Positions 1 to 8,743 of a stretch of 62,077 bases of DNA are shown one piece after another. The position numbers and the translations under genes were made by a program. Source of the DNA: Desulfovibrionales bacterium (GTDB lineage Bacteria; Desulfobacterota; Desulfovibrionia; Desulfovibrionales; Desulfomicrobiaceae); contig JAAYCS010000095.1 in assembly GCA_012729655.1 (NCBI GenBank), positions 1 through 62,077 of the forward strand, in the 5' to 3' direction. Under the pieces are notes generated by a model. It was not told where the DNA came from. It saw only the letters and a list, made by a program, of their open reading frames with translations, and did not search any database. How positions within the stretch are numbered: the first letter of the stretch is position 1; every line of letters starts with the position of its first letter.

Positions 1-91
1 CAGCCGGAAATGGACTATGCCGATTCGAGATTGGAAAGCTGCGCTGACCAGATTCAGCATCCAATTCGAAGACAGGATGATCAACCTCTAA
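1..91 (+). CDS. IS256-family transposase, C-terminal end (partial)
   Basis: The frame starting at base 2 is open at the left edge and ends in TAA at 89-91. Its 29 residues contain the tail typical of IS256/Mutator transposases: K-W-T-M-P-I-R-x-W near the start, then an A-L-T-R-F helix and F-E-D-R before the stop. The rest of the transposase lies left of the window. The stop is followed within about 10 bases by a sequence resembling an IS256-family terminal repeat, as expected for the right end of such an element. Family assignment is from remembered motifs, not a search. Confidence 0.7.
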   Translation, partial: SRKWTMPIRDWKAALTRFSIQFEDRMINL

Positions 92-124
92 CACTGCCGT
101 TTACACAAAATTTCGGACACCCTC
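1..124. mobile_element. Right end of an IS256-family insertion sequence
   Basis: After the transposase stop, bases about 97-124 read on the minus strand as a GGGTGTCCGAAATTTTGTG-type end, resembling terminal repeats of IS256-family elements. The other end and the target duplication are not visible, so the exact boundary (120-126) is an estimate. Confidence 0.55.
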
Positions 125-228
125 TTTCCACGACCGAGATTTATCTGCACACGGCGAAGCACACCGGCGTCGGCATCCGCAGCCCATACGAGCTGCTTGC
201 AGACCTGGGGCATCGGGAAAATGCGTAA
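125..228 (+). pseudogene. Remnant of tyrosine recombinase / integron-type integrase C-terminus
   Basis: Immediately after the IS end, the frame ending at 228 encodes S-T-T-E-I-Y-L-H-T followed by G-V-G-I-R-S-P. This matches the C-terminal box of integron-type tyrosine recombinases, including the catalytic-tyrosine region (T-T-x-I-Y-x-H) and the V-R-S-P-L-like tail. Nothing upstream continues the domain, so only about 34 residues remain. The IS apparently inserted into, or recombined with, the integrase gene. No attC-like site was identified. Confidence 0.5.
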
Positions 229-415
229 AGCCGGGTGGATCCACCAAGAAGTTTTAAAGACTCGAAGTGGAAGAATTTCGGCAACACGGTTGAGACACAC
301 GTTGCAACCTCATCAAAATCAACTGCCACATCCACCGCCATCACTGTGTGGCTGGCGCTCGACGCGGTCATGCATGAGGCCAAGACATCCACGAACATTT
401 TGAGGAACTGTGAAC

Positions 416-1453
416 ATGCAATCAACAATCTGTCTCATTCTCGACATCGGCAGCGGCACCCAGGACGTGCTGCTGTATCAGGAAGGCCTGGAGCTGGAGA
501 ACTGCCCCAAGTTCATTCTGCCCTCTCCAGCCCGCACGGTCGCGGCCCGCATCCGGGAGCTGACAAAGGCCGGTCGCGACGTCTATCTGCACGGCCAGAA
601 CATGGGCGGCGGGTTTTGGCGGGCGGTCAAGGCCCACCAGGACGCCGGCCTGAAGGTCTACGCCCACCCCGAGGCCGCCCTGGCCCTGGGCGACGACCTG
701 GACCAGGTGCGCGCCCACGGCATCGAGATCACGTCCGTCCCGCCCCTTTCCGCCTCCCAGGTGCTGCTGACGGACTTCGATCCCGGCTTCTGGCGCGGCC
801 TCCTGCAGCACGCGGGCCTGCCTCAGCCCGACCTTGTCCTGGCCTGCGTGCAGGACCACGGCTTCCACCCTGGCAAGAGCAACCGCATCTCGCGTTTCGC
901 CTACTGGGAGCGGTTCATGAACGAGGACGGGGGGGACATCTCCCGCCTGCTGTACGCCGACCCACCCGAGGAGATGACCCGCCTGGCCTGCCTGCGCCGC
1001 TCCATCGGCGTGGGGCTCGTGGCCGACACGGGCTCCGCCGCCCTGCTGGGGGCCCTCTTCGATCCGTCCGTGGCGCGCTCGGCGGCCACGGACGGGGTGC
1101 TCGTGGTCAATGTCGGCAACAGCCACACCATCGCCTTCCTGGTCCTCGGCTCTCGCGTACTCGGGGTCTACGAACACCACACCGGCCATCTGGACGAAGC
1201 CAGGCTGCTCGATCATCTGGCCCGCTTCCGGCGCGGAGAGTTGGGCAACACGGAGGTCTTCGACGACGGCGGCCACGGCTGCGTGACCGTGCCGGACCTG
1301 ACCCATGGGTTCGAGCGCATCGTGGTTCTGGGTCCCAGGCGGGCCCTGCTGGCCGACGCCAGGGTGGAATTCCTGGCCCCGGGCGGGGACATGATGCTGG
1401 CCGGATGTTTCGGCCTGCTCAAGGGATGGAGGCAGCAGGGCGGGGCGTACTAG
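416..1453 (+). CDS. DUF1786 family protein (ASKHA-like, formerly pyruvate formate-lyase-activating-like)
   Basis: About 345 residues. It opens with I-L-D-I-G-S-G-T-Q-D, an ASKHA-type phosphate-binding loop characteristic of DUF1786. It then has an L-P-S-P segment, an H-G-Q-N-M-G-G-G motif near residue 60, and V-V-N-V-G-N-S-H near residue 235. DUF1786 was once labelled putative pyruvate formate-lyase activating enzyme, but the sequence has no radical-SAM cysteine motif, so that name is not supported. Biochemical function is unknown. A GTG at 410 and an ATG at 416 are both possible starts; GAGG at 402-405 suits either. No partner gene adjoins it: the IS scar is upstream and tex is 300 bases downstream. 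Confidence 0.75.
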   Translation: MQSTICLILDIGSGTQDVLLYQEGLELENCPKFILPSPARTVAARIRELTKAGRDVYLHGQNMGGGFWRAVKAHQDAGLKVYAHPEAALALGDDLDQVRAHGIEITSVPPLSASQVLLTDFDPGFWRGLLQHAGLPQPDLVLACVQDHGFHPGKSNRISRFAYWERFMNEDGGDISRLLYADPPEEMTRLACLRRSIGVGLVADTGSAALLGALFDPSVARSAATDGVLVVNVGNSHTIAFLVLGSRVLGVYEHHTGHLDEARLLDHLARFRRGELGNTEVFDDGGHGCVTVPDLTHGFERIVVLGPRRALLADARVEFLAPGGDMMLAGCFGLLKGWRQQGGAY

Positions 1454-1755
1454 GCGCCGCGGCTTTTTAGGGCGGGACCGGTCGGTCGACGTTCTTCAGC
1501 CTGTTTCCCCCCTTGTCTTCGCAGCCGCGATTGTTCCGGCACAGTCTCTTTCCTTTCCGCCGCGATCCAATGCCGCTGGCGTACGCGTCGGCCTGCTTTG
1601 CATGGGTGGGGACCCGGGAAGGAACAACGGGCTAATGGAGCATGCGCAGGGCTGCGGCCACAGCGGGCGAGAGGGCCACGACCGCGAGGACCAGCGGCCA
1701 GATGTCGCCGTCCTCGAAGCGGTAGGCCCTTCGATCACAACCTCAAGGAGTTTTC
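1454..1755. other. Intergenic region before tex
   Basis: No gene is supported in these 302 bases. On the minus strand, 1627-1722 can be read as a short hydrophobic peptide ending in a stop, but no start codon precedes it. The only clear signal is a CAAGGAG ribosome-binding site near 1743, which serves tex. Confidence 0.4.
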
Positions 1756-3885
1756 ATGCCGGAACCGGATATTTTTCAGCGCGTCGGCAAGGCCGTGTCC
1801 ATTTCCGAGGCCCAGGTCAGGAGCGTGGCCGAACTGCTGGACGAGGGCGGCACGGTGCCCTTCATCGCCCGCTACCGCAAGGAGCGCACCGGAGGGCTCG
1901 ACGAGGTGGCCATCCAGAACCTCCGTGACACCCTGGACGCGGCCCGTGAGCTGGACAAGCGCCGGGAGGCGGTCCTGGGCAGCCTGCGCGAGCGCGATCT
2001 GCTGGGCGCGGAGCTGGAACAGGCCGTGCTGCGGTCCGCGACCCTGGCCGAACTGGAGGACGTGTACCTCCCGTACCGGCCCAAGAAGCGCACGCGGGCG
2101 ACCATGGCCAGGGAGAGGGGCCTGGAGCCTCTGGCGCGGGCGATCCTGGCCGGCGGCGTAAATCCGGGCGTCGCGGCCGCGGAGTTCGTCGATCCCGAAA
2201 AGGACGTGCCTGACGCTGCGGCCGCCCTGGCCGGGGCGCGGGACATTATCGCCGAGACCGTCAGCGAGGACAGGCGCTGCCGCGAGGGGCTGCGCGCCCT
2301 GTTCGCGGCCAAGGGCGTCATCGTCTCCGCCGTGCGCAAGGGCCAGGACGAGGCGGGGGAGAAGTACCGCGATTATTTCGACTGGCGCGAGGCCGCGCGC
2401 ACCGCTCCGGGACACCGCATTCTGGCCATGCTGCGCGGCGAGCGGGAGAAGGTGCTGTCCCTTGCCCTGCGTCCGGACCAGGACGAAGCCCTGTCTCTGC
2501 TGCTGCGGACCTTTCCCGTCCCGAAAGGACCTTGCGGCCAAGTCGTGGAGGAGGCCGCGTCCGACGGCTACTCCCGCCTGCTGGCTCCGTCCCTGGAGAC
2601 GGAGCTGTGGGGCGGGCTGAAGGGGCGGTCCGACGCGGAGGCCATCGCCGTGTTCGCCGCCAACCTGCGCGAGCTGTTGCTGGCTCCGCCGCTCGGACCC
2701 CGCCGCATTCTGGCCCTGGATCCGGGTCTGCGCACCGGGGCCAAGCTCGTCTGTCTGGACGAACAGGGGAGTCTCCTGCACTGGCAGACGATATTCCCTG
2801 TCGGCGGCAAAGGGCAGGCCGAAGAGGCCGGGCGGATCATCGTCTCCATGGTCAGGACCCACGCCGTGCAGGCGGTTGCCATCGGCAACGGTACGGGCGG
2901 CCGCGAGACCGAGGCGTTCGTCAGGGGGCTTGGCCTGCCCGCGGACGTGGACGTCATCCTCGTCAACGAGGCCGGTGCCTCGGTCTATTCGGCGTCGGAG
3001 ATCGCGCGGCGGGAATTTCCGGATCTGGACCTGACCTACCGTGGCGCGGTGTCCATCGGCCGCCGGCTCATGGATCCTCTGGCCGAGCTGGTCAAGATCG
3101 ACCCCAAGTCCATCGGCGTGGGCCAGTACCAGCATGACGTGGACCAGGCGGCCCTGAAGAAAAGTCTCGACGACGTGGTCGTGTCCTGCGTCAACCAGGT
3201 CGGCGTGGACGTGAACACGGCCAGCCCGGAACTCCTGGCCCATGTCTCGGGCCTGGGCCCGGTCCTGGCCGCCCATATCGTCGAGTACCGCAAGGAGAAC
3301 GGACCCTTCACGGACCGACGCGGGCTGCTCAAGGTCAAGCGTCTGGGGCCCAAGGCCTTCGAGCAGTGCGCGGGATTTCTGCGCATCCGTGGCGGCAAGA
3401 ATCCTTTGGACGGCAGCGCCATCCACCCCGAGCGCTACGAACTGGTCGGGCGCATGGCCAGGGATGTCGGCTGCGGGGTTGCGGAACTCTTGCGGGACGA
3501 AGGTCAGCGCAGGCGCATCGATCTTGCGCGGTACGTGGGGGATGAAGTGGGGCTGCCCACCCTGAAGGACATCCTGGCCGAGCTGGAGAAGCCGGGACGC
3601 GACCCGCGCCCGGCCTTTCAGGTCTTCCGCTTCGCCGACGTGCACGACATTGCGGACCTGCACCCGGGCATGGGCGTGCCGGGCATCGTGACCAACGTGA
3701 CGCGCTTCGGGGCCTTCGTGGACGTGGGCGTGCATCAGGACGGCCTGGTGCACATCAGCAACCTGGCCGACCGTTATGTGCGCGATCCCTCGGAAGTGGT
3801 CCGCACGGGCCAGCAGGTGCAGGTCACGGTGCTGGAGGTGGACGTGAAGCGCCGCCGCATAGGGCTGACTATGCGATCACAGTAG
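1756..3885 (+). CDS. tex: Tex, S1-domain RNA-binding transcription accessory protein
   Basis: 709 residues with the full Tex architecture. The helical N-terminal region contains V-P-F-I-A-R-Y-R-K-E-R-T-G-G-L-D near residue 35. A YqgF/RNase H-like core lies at roughly 310-410 (L-A-L-D-P-G-L-R-T-G), followed by helix-hairpin-helix repeats at about 480-550 and an S1 domain at about 635-706 (V-T-R-F-G-A-F-V-D-V-G-V-H-Q-D-G-L-V-H). Tex is a cytoplasmic RNA/nucleic-acid-binding protein linked to transcription and stress tolerance. It is slightly shorter than the roughly 780-residue enterobacterial and pseudomonad versions. An AAGGAG lies 5-8 bases before the ATG. It appears monocistronic. Confidence 0.96.
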   Translation: MPEPDIFQRVGKAVSISEAQVRSVAELLDEGGTVPFIARYRKERTGGLDEVAIQNLRDTLDAARELDKRREAVLGSLRERDLLGAELEQAVLRSATLAELEDVYLPYRPKKRTRATMARERGLEPLARAILAGGVNPGVAAAEFVDPEKDVPDAAAALAGARDIIAETVSEDRRCREGLRALFAAKGVIVSAVRKGQDEAGEKYRDYFDWREAARTAPGHRILAMLRGEREKVLSLALRPDQDEALSLLLRTFPVPKGPCGQVVEEAASDGYSRLLAPSLETELWGGLKGRSDAEAIAVFAANLRELLLAPPLGPRRILALDPGLRTGAKLVCLDEQGSLLHWQTIFPVGGKGQAEEAGRIIVSMVRTHAVQAVAIGNGTGGRETEAFVRGLGLPADVDVILVNEAGASVYSASEIARREFPDLDLTYRGAVSIGRRLMDPLAELVKIDPKSIGVGQYQHDVDQAALKKSLDDVVVSCVNQVGVDVNTASPELLAHVSGLGPVLAAHIVEYRKENGPFTDRRGLLKVKRLGPKAFEQCAGFLRIRGGKNPLDGSAIHPERYELVGRMARDVGCGVAELLRDEGQRRRIDLARYVGDEVGLPTLKDILAELEKPGRDPRPAFQVFRFADVHDIADLHPGMGVPGIVTNVTRFGAFVDVGVHQDGLVHISNLADRYVRDPSEVVRTGQQVQVTVLEVDVKRRRIGLTMRSQ

Positions 3886-3965
3886 CGCTTTTGCATTGGC
3901 GAAATAGGCTCTATGGGTCCTGTACGACCGATGGGACCTAAAAACCTTCGAGCGTAACTTCTTCT

Positions 3966-4844
3966 TCAGGAAGAGGAGGGCCGATTGGCCAGCCAGACCC
4001 CGGAGATAACCATGGCGCCGCCAGTGAGCAGGGAGGAGGTGACGGGTTCGTCCAGGATGACGTAGCCCATGGCGATGGCGAAAACGGGCACCAGGTTGAT
4101 GAAGATGCCGGCCCGGGCGGCGCCGATGGCGCGGATGCCGGCGTAGTACCAGGTGAAGGCCACGCCCGTGGCCACGACGCCCAGGAAGAGGATGTTGCCC
4201 CAGTCCACGAGGCTGGCCCGGCCGATGTCCCCGATCAGCCCGAAGGTCAGGGCGGGCGCGACGAGCATGAGGGTGCCGAGGATGCAGGACCAGGTCACGG
4301 CCATGAGGGGGTTGACCCGCTTCATGACCCGGCTGCCGGCCACGGAGTAGGCGGTCCAGGCGGCCACGCAGCCCAGGATCATGAGGTCTCCGCGGGACAG
4401 GCCGCCCCGGAAAAGACCCAGGGGATTGCCCCCGGAGAGGACGATGGACGCTCCCGTCAGGGACAGCAGTGTTCCGACGATCATGGATCGCGTCAGGGGC
4501 TCTCCGAGCATCATGGCCGAGACGATGCTGATGATCACGGGCACCGAGGCGATGATCAGGGCCGCGCGTCCGGCCGGGACAGTCTGCAGGCCCGTGAAGA
4601 AGAAGGCGTTGTAGAGGAAGATGCCGGTCAGGCCCAGGAAGGCCACAGGCAGGATGTCTTTTTTCGGCAGTGCGGGGAAGGACCCGTTCACGCGCCAGGA
4701 CCAGAAGAGCAGGAAGGCCGAAGCCGTCACGAAGCGCAGCAGGGCCGCGGAAAATGGTCCCATGTCCTGGGCCAGGACGCGGCCGGAGATCCAGGTGGCA
4801 CCCCAGAAAAAGACGGAACTGACAAGTTGGGCATAGACGAGCAT
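3966..4844 (-). CDS. EamA/DMT-superfamily permease
   Basis: 292 residues with two EamA repeats and about ten hydrophobic segments, beginning V-S-S-V-F-F-W-G-A-T-W near the N-terminus, the usual start of DMT exporters. The second repeat begins near residue 150. These proteins sit in the inner membrane and export metabolites or amino acids; the substrate cannot be read from sequence. It is convergent with tex and divergent from bacterioferritin, so it is probably transcribed alone. A second unrelated-position EamA permease lies at 19912-20787. Confidence 0.88.
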   Translation of the reverse strand: MLVYAQLVSSVFFWGATWISGRVLAQDMGPFSAALLRFVTASAFLLFWSWRVNGSFPALPKKDILPVAFLGLTGIFLYNAFFFTGLQTVPAGRAALIIASVPVIISIVSAMMLGEPLTRSMIVGTLLSLTGASIVLSGGNPLGLFRGGLSRGDLMILGCVAAWTAYSVAGSRVMKRVNPLMAVTWSCILGTLMLVAPALTFGLIGDIGRASLVDWGNILFLGVVATGVAFTWYYAGIRAIGAARAGIFINLVPVFAIAMGYVILDEPVTSSLLTGGAMVISGVWLANRPSSS

Positions 4845-5030
4845 GGATGTTCCTGGCTTTCCGAATCGGGAGAGGAGTGTTGCTTACTCCTGAACGCTGC
4901 CTCCATCAAGGCTTCCCACACCCAACGATCGGGCATAAATGACTTGCCCCCGGCTGAGCCCCTTTGCTAGACATCACGCAGACCGAGTTTTTTGAAACAG
5001 CAACTTGTTTTGTCATATCGGAGGAAAATC

Positions 5031-5573
5031 ATGAGCAAAGCACGTCCGTCCAAGGAAGAGCGCAAGGCGCGCGTTGTAGAAGTGTTGAACAAGGCCCGGG
5101 CCATGGAGCTGTTTGCCATCACCCAGTACATGAACCAGCACTACAATCTGGACAGCATGGATTACGGCGAACTGGCCGCCAAGATGAAGCTGATCGCCAT
5201 CGACGAGATGCGGCACGCCGAAATGTTCGCCGAGCGGGTCAAGGAACTGGGTGGTGAACCCGTCACTTCCTACGATGGCGATCTGAAAAAGGCCCAGGAT
5301 GTGCGGTCCATCTATCCCTACGACACCCAGCTCGAGGATGACACCATTGACGTGTACAGCCAGTTGCTGCTGACCTGCCGAGACAATGGGGACGCCATCA
5401 GCGCCAAGCTGTTCGAGACCATCATCGAGGAGGAGCAGGCCCACATGAACTACTTTGACAACGTGGGCAACCACATCGAGACGTTGGGAGACACGTACCT
5501 GTCCAAGATCGCCGGCACCTCCTCTTCCACTGGTCCCTCCACCAAGGGATTTCTGATCAGCGGCGGCAACTAG
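5031..5573 (+). CDS. bfr: Bacterioferritin
   Basis: 180 residues from the ATG at 5031, preceded by GGAGGAA at 5020-5026; an upstream in-frame ATG at 4992 lacks this signal. All di-iron ferroxidase ligands expected of bacterioferritin are present: E26, E59, H62, E102, E135 and H138, with M60 as axial haem ligand. They sit exactly three residues later than in the Desulfovibrio desulfuricans protein, which carries Fe-coproporphyrin. The protein forms 24-mer cages that oxidise and store iron and consume oxygen or peroxide. No rubredoxin gene adjoins it, unlike the rubredoxin-bfr operon described in D. desulfuricans. A strong terminator follows. Confidence 0.95.
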   Translation: MSKARPSKEERKARVVEVLNKARAMELFAITQYMNQHYNLDSMDYGELAAKMKLIAIDEMRHAEMFAERVKELGGEPVTSYDGDLKKAQDVRSIYPYDTQLEDDTIDVYSQLLLTCRDNGDAISAKLFETIIEEEQAHMNYFDNVGNHIETLGDTYLSKIAGTSSSTGPSTKGFLISGGN

Positions 5574-5600
5574 GCTTCGGGTTCATTGCTGTTGTGCAGA

Positions 5601-5631
5601 CGCGCGGAATGGGTTTCCGCGCGTTTTTTTT
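5601..5631 (+). terminator. Rho-independent terminator after bfr
   Basis: A perfect 9-bp stem pairs 5601-5609 with 5615-5623 around a 5-base loop and is followed by a run of eight T. It ends just before the next gene's ribosome-binding site. Confidence 0.93.
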
Positions 5632-5644
5632 CATGAGGAGCGCC

Positions 5645-6361
5645 ATGTCACAGCCAGTCCGCCCGGGGTCAAGGCATCTGCCACCCGACCTTGTCATCAT
5701 GTACGAAGACAGGGACGTCCTGGTCGTGGACAAGCCCGCCGGGATGCTGACCATGGCCACGGACACAGAAAAGGTTCGCACTGCCTACTTCGCCCTGACG
5801 GACTACGTCAGAAAGGGCAACCCCAAGTCCAGGAGCCGCCTGTTCATCGTCCACCGCCTGGACCGCGATACCTCGGGCATCGTGCTCTTCGCCAGGACTG
5901 AGGCAGCCAAGCGGGCCCTGCAGGACGGATGGGTGGGGACCACAAAGGAGTATCTGGCCGTGGTGCACGGCACCATGGACAGGCCGGGGGGGACAGCCAT
6001 TTCGTATCTGGTGGAGAGCGGGGTGCACAAGGTCTATGCGACGCGGGACACGTCCGCGGGAAAGCTGGCCCAGACCGCATGGCGGGTTGTGCAGACCAGA
6101 GGGGAGTACAGCCTGCTTGAGATTGCCCTCCTGACCGGGCGCAAACACCAGATCCGGGTGCAGATGGCCGACCTGGGGCATGCGGTGGTCGGAGACAGAA
6201 AATACGGGGTGAAGGACGGCTTTCCCCGGCTGGCCCTGCACGCCCGCTCCATCACCTTCGTGCATCCCTTTTCAGGGCAGGGCATGACTGTCGCCGCCCC
6301 GGTTCCAGAGGTTTTCACCCGGCTCGTGGGCCGCATCGAAACCGAAGTCAGCAAAGCCTAG
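5645..6361 (+). CDS. RluA-family pseudouridine synthase
   Basis: 238 residues from the ATG at 5645, just after an AGGAG at 5636-5640. Upstream in-frame starts lie inside the bfr terminator and are unlikely. Motif II, H-R-L-D-R-D-T-S-G, at about 70-78 holds the catalytic aspartate (D73). The G-R-K-H-Q-I-R-V-Q motif lies near residue 180. There is no N-terminal S4 domain, so it resembles the small RluA/RluE-like or TruC-type enzymes that modify single uridines in rRNA or tRNA. The exact target cannot be assigned. It converges with glnQ, the two stops being six bases apart. Confidence 0.9.
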   Translation: MSQPVRPGSRHLPPDLVIMYEDRDVLVVDKPAGMLTMATDTEKVRTAYFALTDYVRKGNPKSRSRLFIVHRLDRDTSGIVLFARTEAAKRALQDGWVGTTKEYLAVVHGTMDRPGGTAISYLVESGVHKVYATRDTSAGKLAQTAWRVVQTRGEYSLLEIALLTGRKHQIRVQMADLGHAVVGDRKYGVKDGFPRLALHARSITFVHPFSGQGMTVAAPVPEVFTRLVGRIETEVSKA

Positions 6362-6367
6362 GGAAGT

Positions 6368-7108
6368 TCAGTCGTCCGCGCATTTGTGCACGACCTTGCC
6401 CAGAAAATCGCGCAGGCGGGGGTGTCTGGGGTTGGTGAAAAATTCGTGCGGAGGCCCTTCCTCCTGGATCACGCCCTGGTCGATGAAGATGACCCTGTCG
6501 GCCACCTCGCGGGCGAATCCCATTTCGTGGGTGACCACAACCATGGTCATGCCCTCGGCCGCCAGCTTTTTCATCACTTCCAGCACTTCCCCGACCAGTT
6601 CCGGGTCCAGGGCCGAGGTGGGCTCGTCGAAGAGGATGACCTTGGGTTGCAGAGCCAGGGCCCGGGCGATGGCCACGCGTTGTTTCTGGCCGCCCGAAAG
6701 CTGATCCGGATAGTTCTCGGCCTTGGCTGCCAGGCCGACCTTGGCCAGCAGGTCGTAGCCCAGGTGTCTGGCATCTTCGGGTTTTATCTTGCGGACCTTG
6801 AGGGGGCCCAGGGTCACGTTTTCCAGTACGCTCATGTGCGGGAAAAGGTTGAACTGCTGGAAGACCATGCCCGCTTCGGTGCGGACGTAGTTGATGTCGG
6901 TCCTGGGGTCCATGATGTCGTGGCCGTCGACAATGACGGTGCCCGAGGTGGGCGTTTCCAGGCGGTTGATGCAGCGGAGCACCGTGGATTTGCCCGAACC
7001 CGACGGCCCGATGACGCAGATCACCTCCCCCGCCTTGATCTCCAGATCAATGCCTTTGAGAACTTCCAGGTCCCCGAATTGTTTGTGCAGATTCTTGATT
7101 GTGATCAT
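6368..7108 (-). CDS. glnQ: Glutamine/polar amino-acid ABC transporter, ATP-binding protein
   Basis: 246 residues. Walker [10 protein letters not shown] is near residue 34, signature L-S-G-G-Q-K-Q-R-V near 137, and Walker [13 protein letters not shown] near 157, with the switch histidine in V-T-H-E-M-G-F-A. The C-G-P-x/E-E-G-P-P tail is typical of the polar amino-acid (PAAT) subfamily. It is the last gene of the glnH-glnP-glnQ operon, starting 7 bases after glnP. It energises uptake at the inner membrane. Confidence 0.95.
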   Translation of the reverse strand: MITIKNLHKQFGDLEVLKGIDLEIKAGEVICVIGPSGSGKSTVLRCINRLETPTSGTVIVDGHDIMDPRTDINYVRTEAGMVFQQFNLFPHMSVLENVTLGPLKVRKIKPEDARHLGYDLLAKVGLAAKAENYPDQLSGGQKQRVAIARALALQPKVILFDEPTSALDPELVGEVLEVMKKLAAEGMTMVVVTHEMGFAREVADRVIFIDQGVIQEEGPPHEFFTNPRHPRLRDFLGKVVHKCADD

Positions 7109-7115
7109 GGTGCTG

Positions 7116-7784
7116 TCATCTGGTCCTGGTGGTCAGCCTGTGTTCAAGCATGCGCAGGGCTTTGGCGATGCTCATGGTCATGGCCAGGTAGACTATGGCC
7201 ACGGCCATGTAGACCTCGAAGGCCCGGAAATTGACGGCCACGATCTCCTGCCCCGTGCGCAGCAGCTCGCCCACGCCGATGACCATGAGCAGGGAGGTGT
7301 CCTTCAGGCTGATGATGAACTGGTTGCCCAGGGGCGGGATCATGCGCCGGAAGGCCTGGGGCCAGATGATGTAGCGCATGGTCTGGGCCCTGGTCAGGCC
7401 GATGGAACGTCCGGCCTCGGTCTGGCCGATGTTGATGGACTGGATGGCCCCGCGCACGATTTCCGCGATGTAGGCCCCGGAGTTGACGGCGATGACGATG
7501 ATTCCGGCCACCAGCGGGGGGATGCGCAGACCCACGGCCATGGGCACCCCGTAGTAGAGGAACATGGCCTGCACCAGCATGGGGGTGCCGCGGATGAGTT
7601 CAACGTACATCCCGGAGAGCTTGCGGGCCAGGACCGGCCGGGCCAGCTTCATGAGTCCGGCGGTCACGCCCAGCAGAAAGCCGAAAAAGAGTCCGCCGAC
7701 AGTCAGGTAGACCGTGTACCACACCCCGCGCATGAGCATGGGCAGGGTTTCGACGACGATGTGGGGTTGGAACTGAAAGGCCAT
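7116..7784 (-). CDS. glnP: Glutamine/polar amino-acid ABC transporter, permease
   Basis: 222 residues with about five membrane segments. The EAA-type cytoplasmic loop [13 protein letters not shown] lies near residue 145 and is followed by [16 protein letters not shown]. That is the hallmark of HisMQ/GlnP permeases. It lies between glnH and glnQ in the same direction and probably forms a homodimer with GlnQ. Confidence 0.94.
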   Translation of the reverse strand: MAFQFQPHIVVETLPMLMRGVWYTVYLTVGGLFFGFLLGVTAGLMKLARPVLARKLSGMYVELIRGTPMLVQAMFLYYGVPMAVGLRIPPLVAGIIVIAVNSGAYIAEIVRGAIQSINIGQTEAGRSIGLTRAQTMRYIIWPQAFRRMIPPLGNQFIISLKDTSLLMVIGVGELLRTGQEIVAVNFRAFEVYMAVAIVYLAMTMSIAKALRMLEHRLTTRTR

Positions 7785-7797
7785 GGACGTCTCGAAA

Positions 7798-7821
7798 GGG
7801 AGGCAGGATGGCCCGCCTCCC
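7798..7821 (-). promoter_or_regulatory. Intercistronic hairpin between glnH and glnP
   Basis: A 7-bp stem pairs 7798-7804 with 7815-7821 around a 10-base loop. Only TTTC follows on the minus strand, so it is not a strong terminator. Such hairpins downstream of binding-protein genes commonly stabilise or partly terminate the message, giving more binding protein than permease. That role is inferred. Confidence 0.55.
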
Positions 7822-7835
7822 TGGGCTGGCGGAGG

Positions 7836-8576
7836 TTATTTGGGTTCGGTGCCGAACCATTTGATGTACAGATCGCGGTAGGCGCCGCTGTCCCTGAGTT
7901 TCTTCAGGGCCGCGTTGGTCTTGGCCGGGAGGTCGCTGCCCTTGGGAAAGGCGATGCCGTAGGACTGGCCCATGTACAAGGGGCCGACCACCTTGACCTG
8001 GCCTTTGCCGGCCGTACGCATGAAGTCGGAGACCACGGGGGAGTCGAAGATGACCGCGTCGGCTCCTCCGGCCATCAGTTCCATGAACATGGCGTCATTG
8101 TTGGGGAAGAGTTTGACTTCCTTGGCCCCGGCTTCCTTCTTGGCGAAATCCTCGCTGGTTGTGCCGAGCTTGGTGGACACGATCTTTCCTGCCAGGCTCT
8201 TCACGTCGGTGATCGTCGTGTTGTCGGCCTTGACCAGGATCAGGAGACCCGCGTTGTAGTAGGGATCGGAGAAGTCCACTACCTTGGCGCGTTCCGGCTT
8301 GATGGTCATGCCGGCGATGCCCACGTCCAGCTGGCCGGACTGCAGACCGGGAATGATGCCGTTGAAATCCATGGGCTGCAGTTCGTACTCGGCTCCGATC
8401 TGCTTGGCGATGGCGTCCCAGAGTTCCACGTCGAAGCCGGTGTGCTTCCCGGATTGGGGGTCCTTGAATTCAAAGGGCGGGAAGTTGGTGTCCGTGGCCA
8501 CGATCAGCTTTTTGGCCGACGCCGTTGTCGCGCACAAGGCCAGGGCCAGCAGGGCGAAGAACAGGATACGTTTCAT
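7836..8576 (-). CDS. glnH: Glutamine-type periplasmic substrate-binding protein
   Basis: 246 residues from the ATG at 8576, preceded on the minus strand by AAGGAGCTCCC. A longer in-frame extension runs antisense through the dehydratase gene and is not real. A signal peptide ends near A-T-T-A-S-A-K. The mature part tracks E. coli GlnH closely: V-A-T-D-T-N-F-P-P-F-E-F-K, G-F-D-V-E-L-W, P-M-D-F-N-G-I-I-P, A-G-M-T-I, and an ending W-F-G-T-E-P-K. It captures glutamine or a related polar amino acid in the periplasm for GlnPQ. Confidence 0.94.
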   Translation of the reverse strand: MKRILFFALLALALCATTASAKKLIVATDTNFPPFEFKDPQSGKHTGFDVELWDAIAKQIGAEYELQPMDFNGIIPGLQSGQLDVGIAGMTIKPERAKVVDFSDPYYNAGLLILVKADNTTITDVKSLAGKIVSTKLGTTSEDFAKKEAGAKEVKLFPNNDAMFMELMAGGADAVIFDSPVVSDFMRTAGKGQVKVVGPLYMGQSYGIAFPKGSDLPAKTNAALKKLRDSGAYRDLYIKWFGTEPK

Positions 8577-8743
8577 GGGAGCTCCTTGTTTTTTGATGTG
8601 TATGGAAACGGATGATTGGGGGCCAATTCGGCCGAAAGCATATTTTGCCTTTGGGTCAAAAAAGCGGAAAATGCAAGCAGAGGCCGGCATCGGGGGCGGA
8701 AAGGCTGTCCGGAGGGCGCCTCTCCCCGCCGAGACTGCCCTGG

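Noticed and set aside
1627-1722. Short hydrophobic minus-strand peptide before tex
   Set aside because: An in-frame stop lies just upstream and no start codon is available.
1735-3753. A 672-codon open frame antisense to tex
   Set aside because: It is a high-GC shadow: low-complexity His/Gly/Arg/Gln-rich product, no family motif, and the sense strand encodes a complete Tex.
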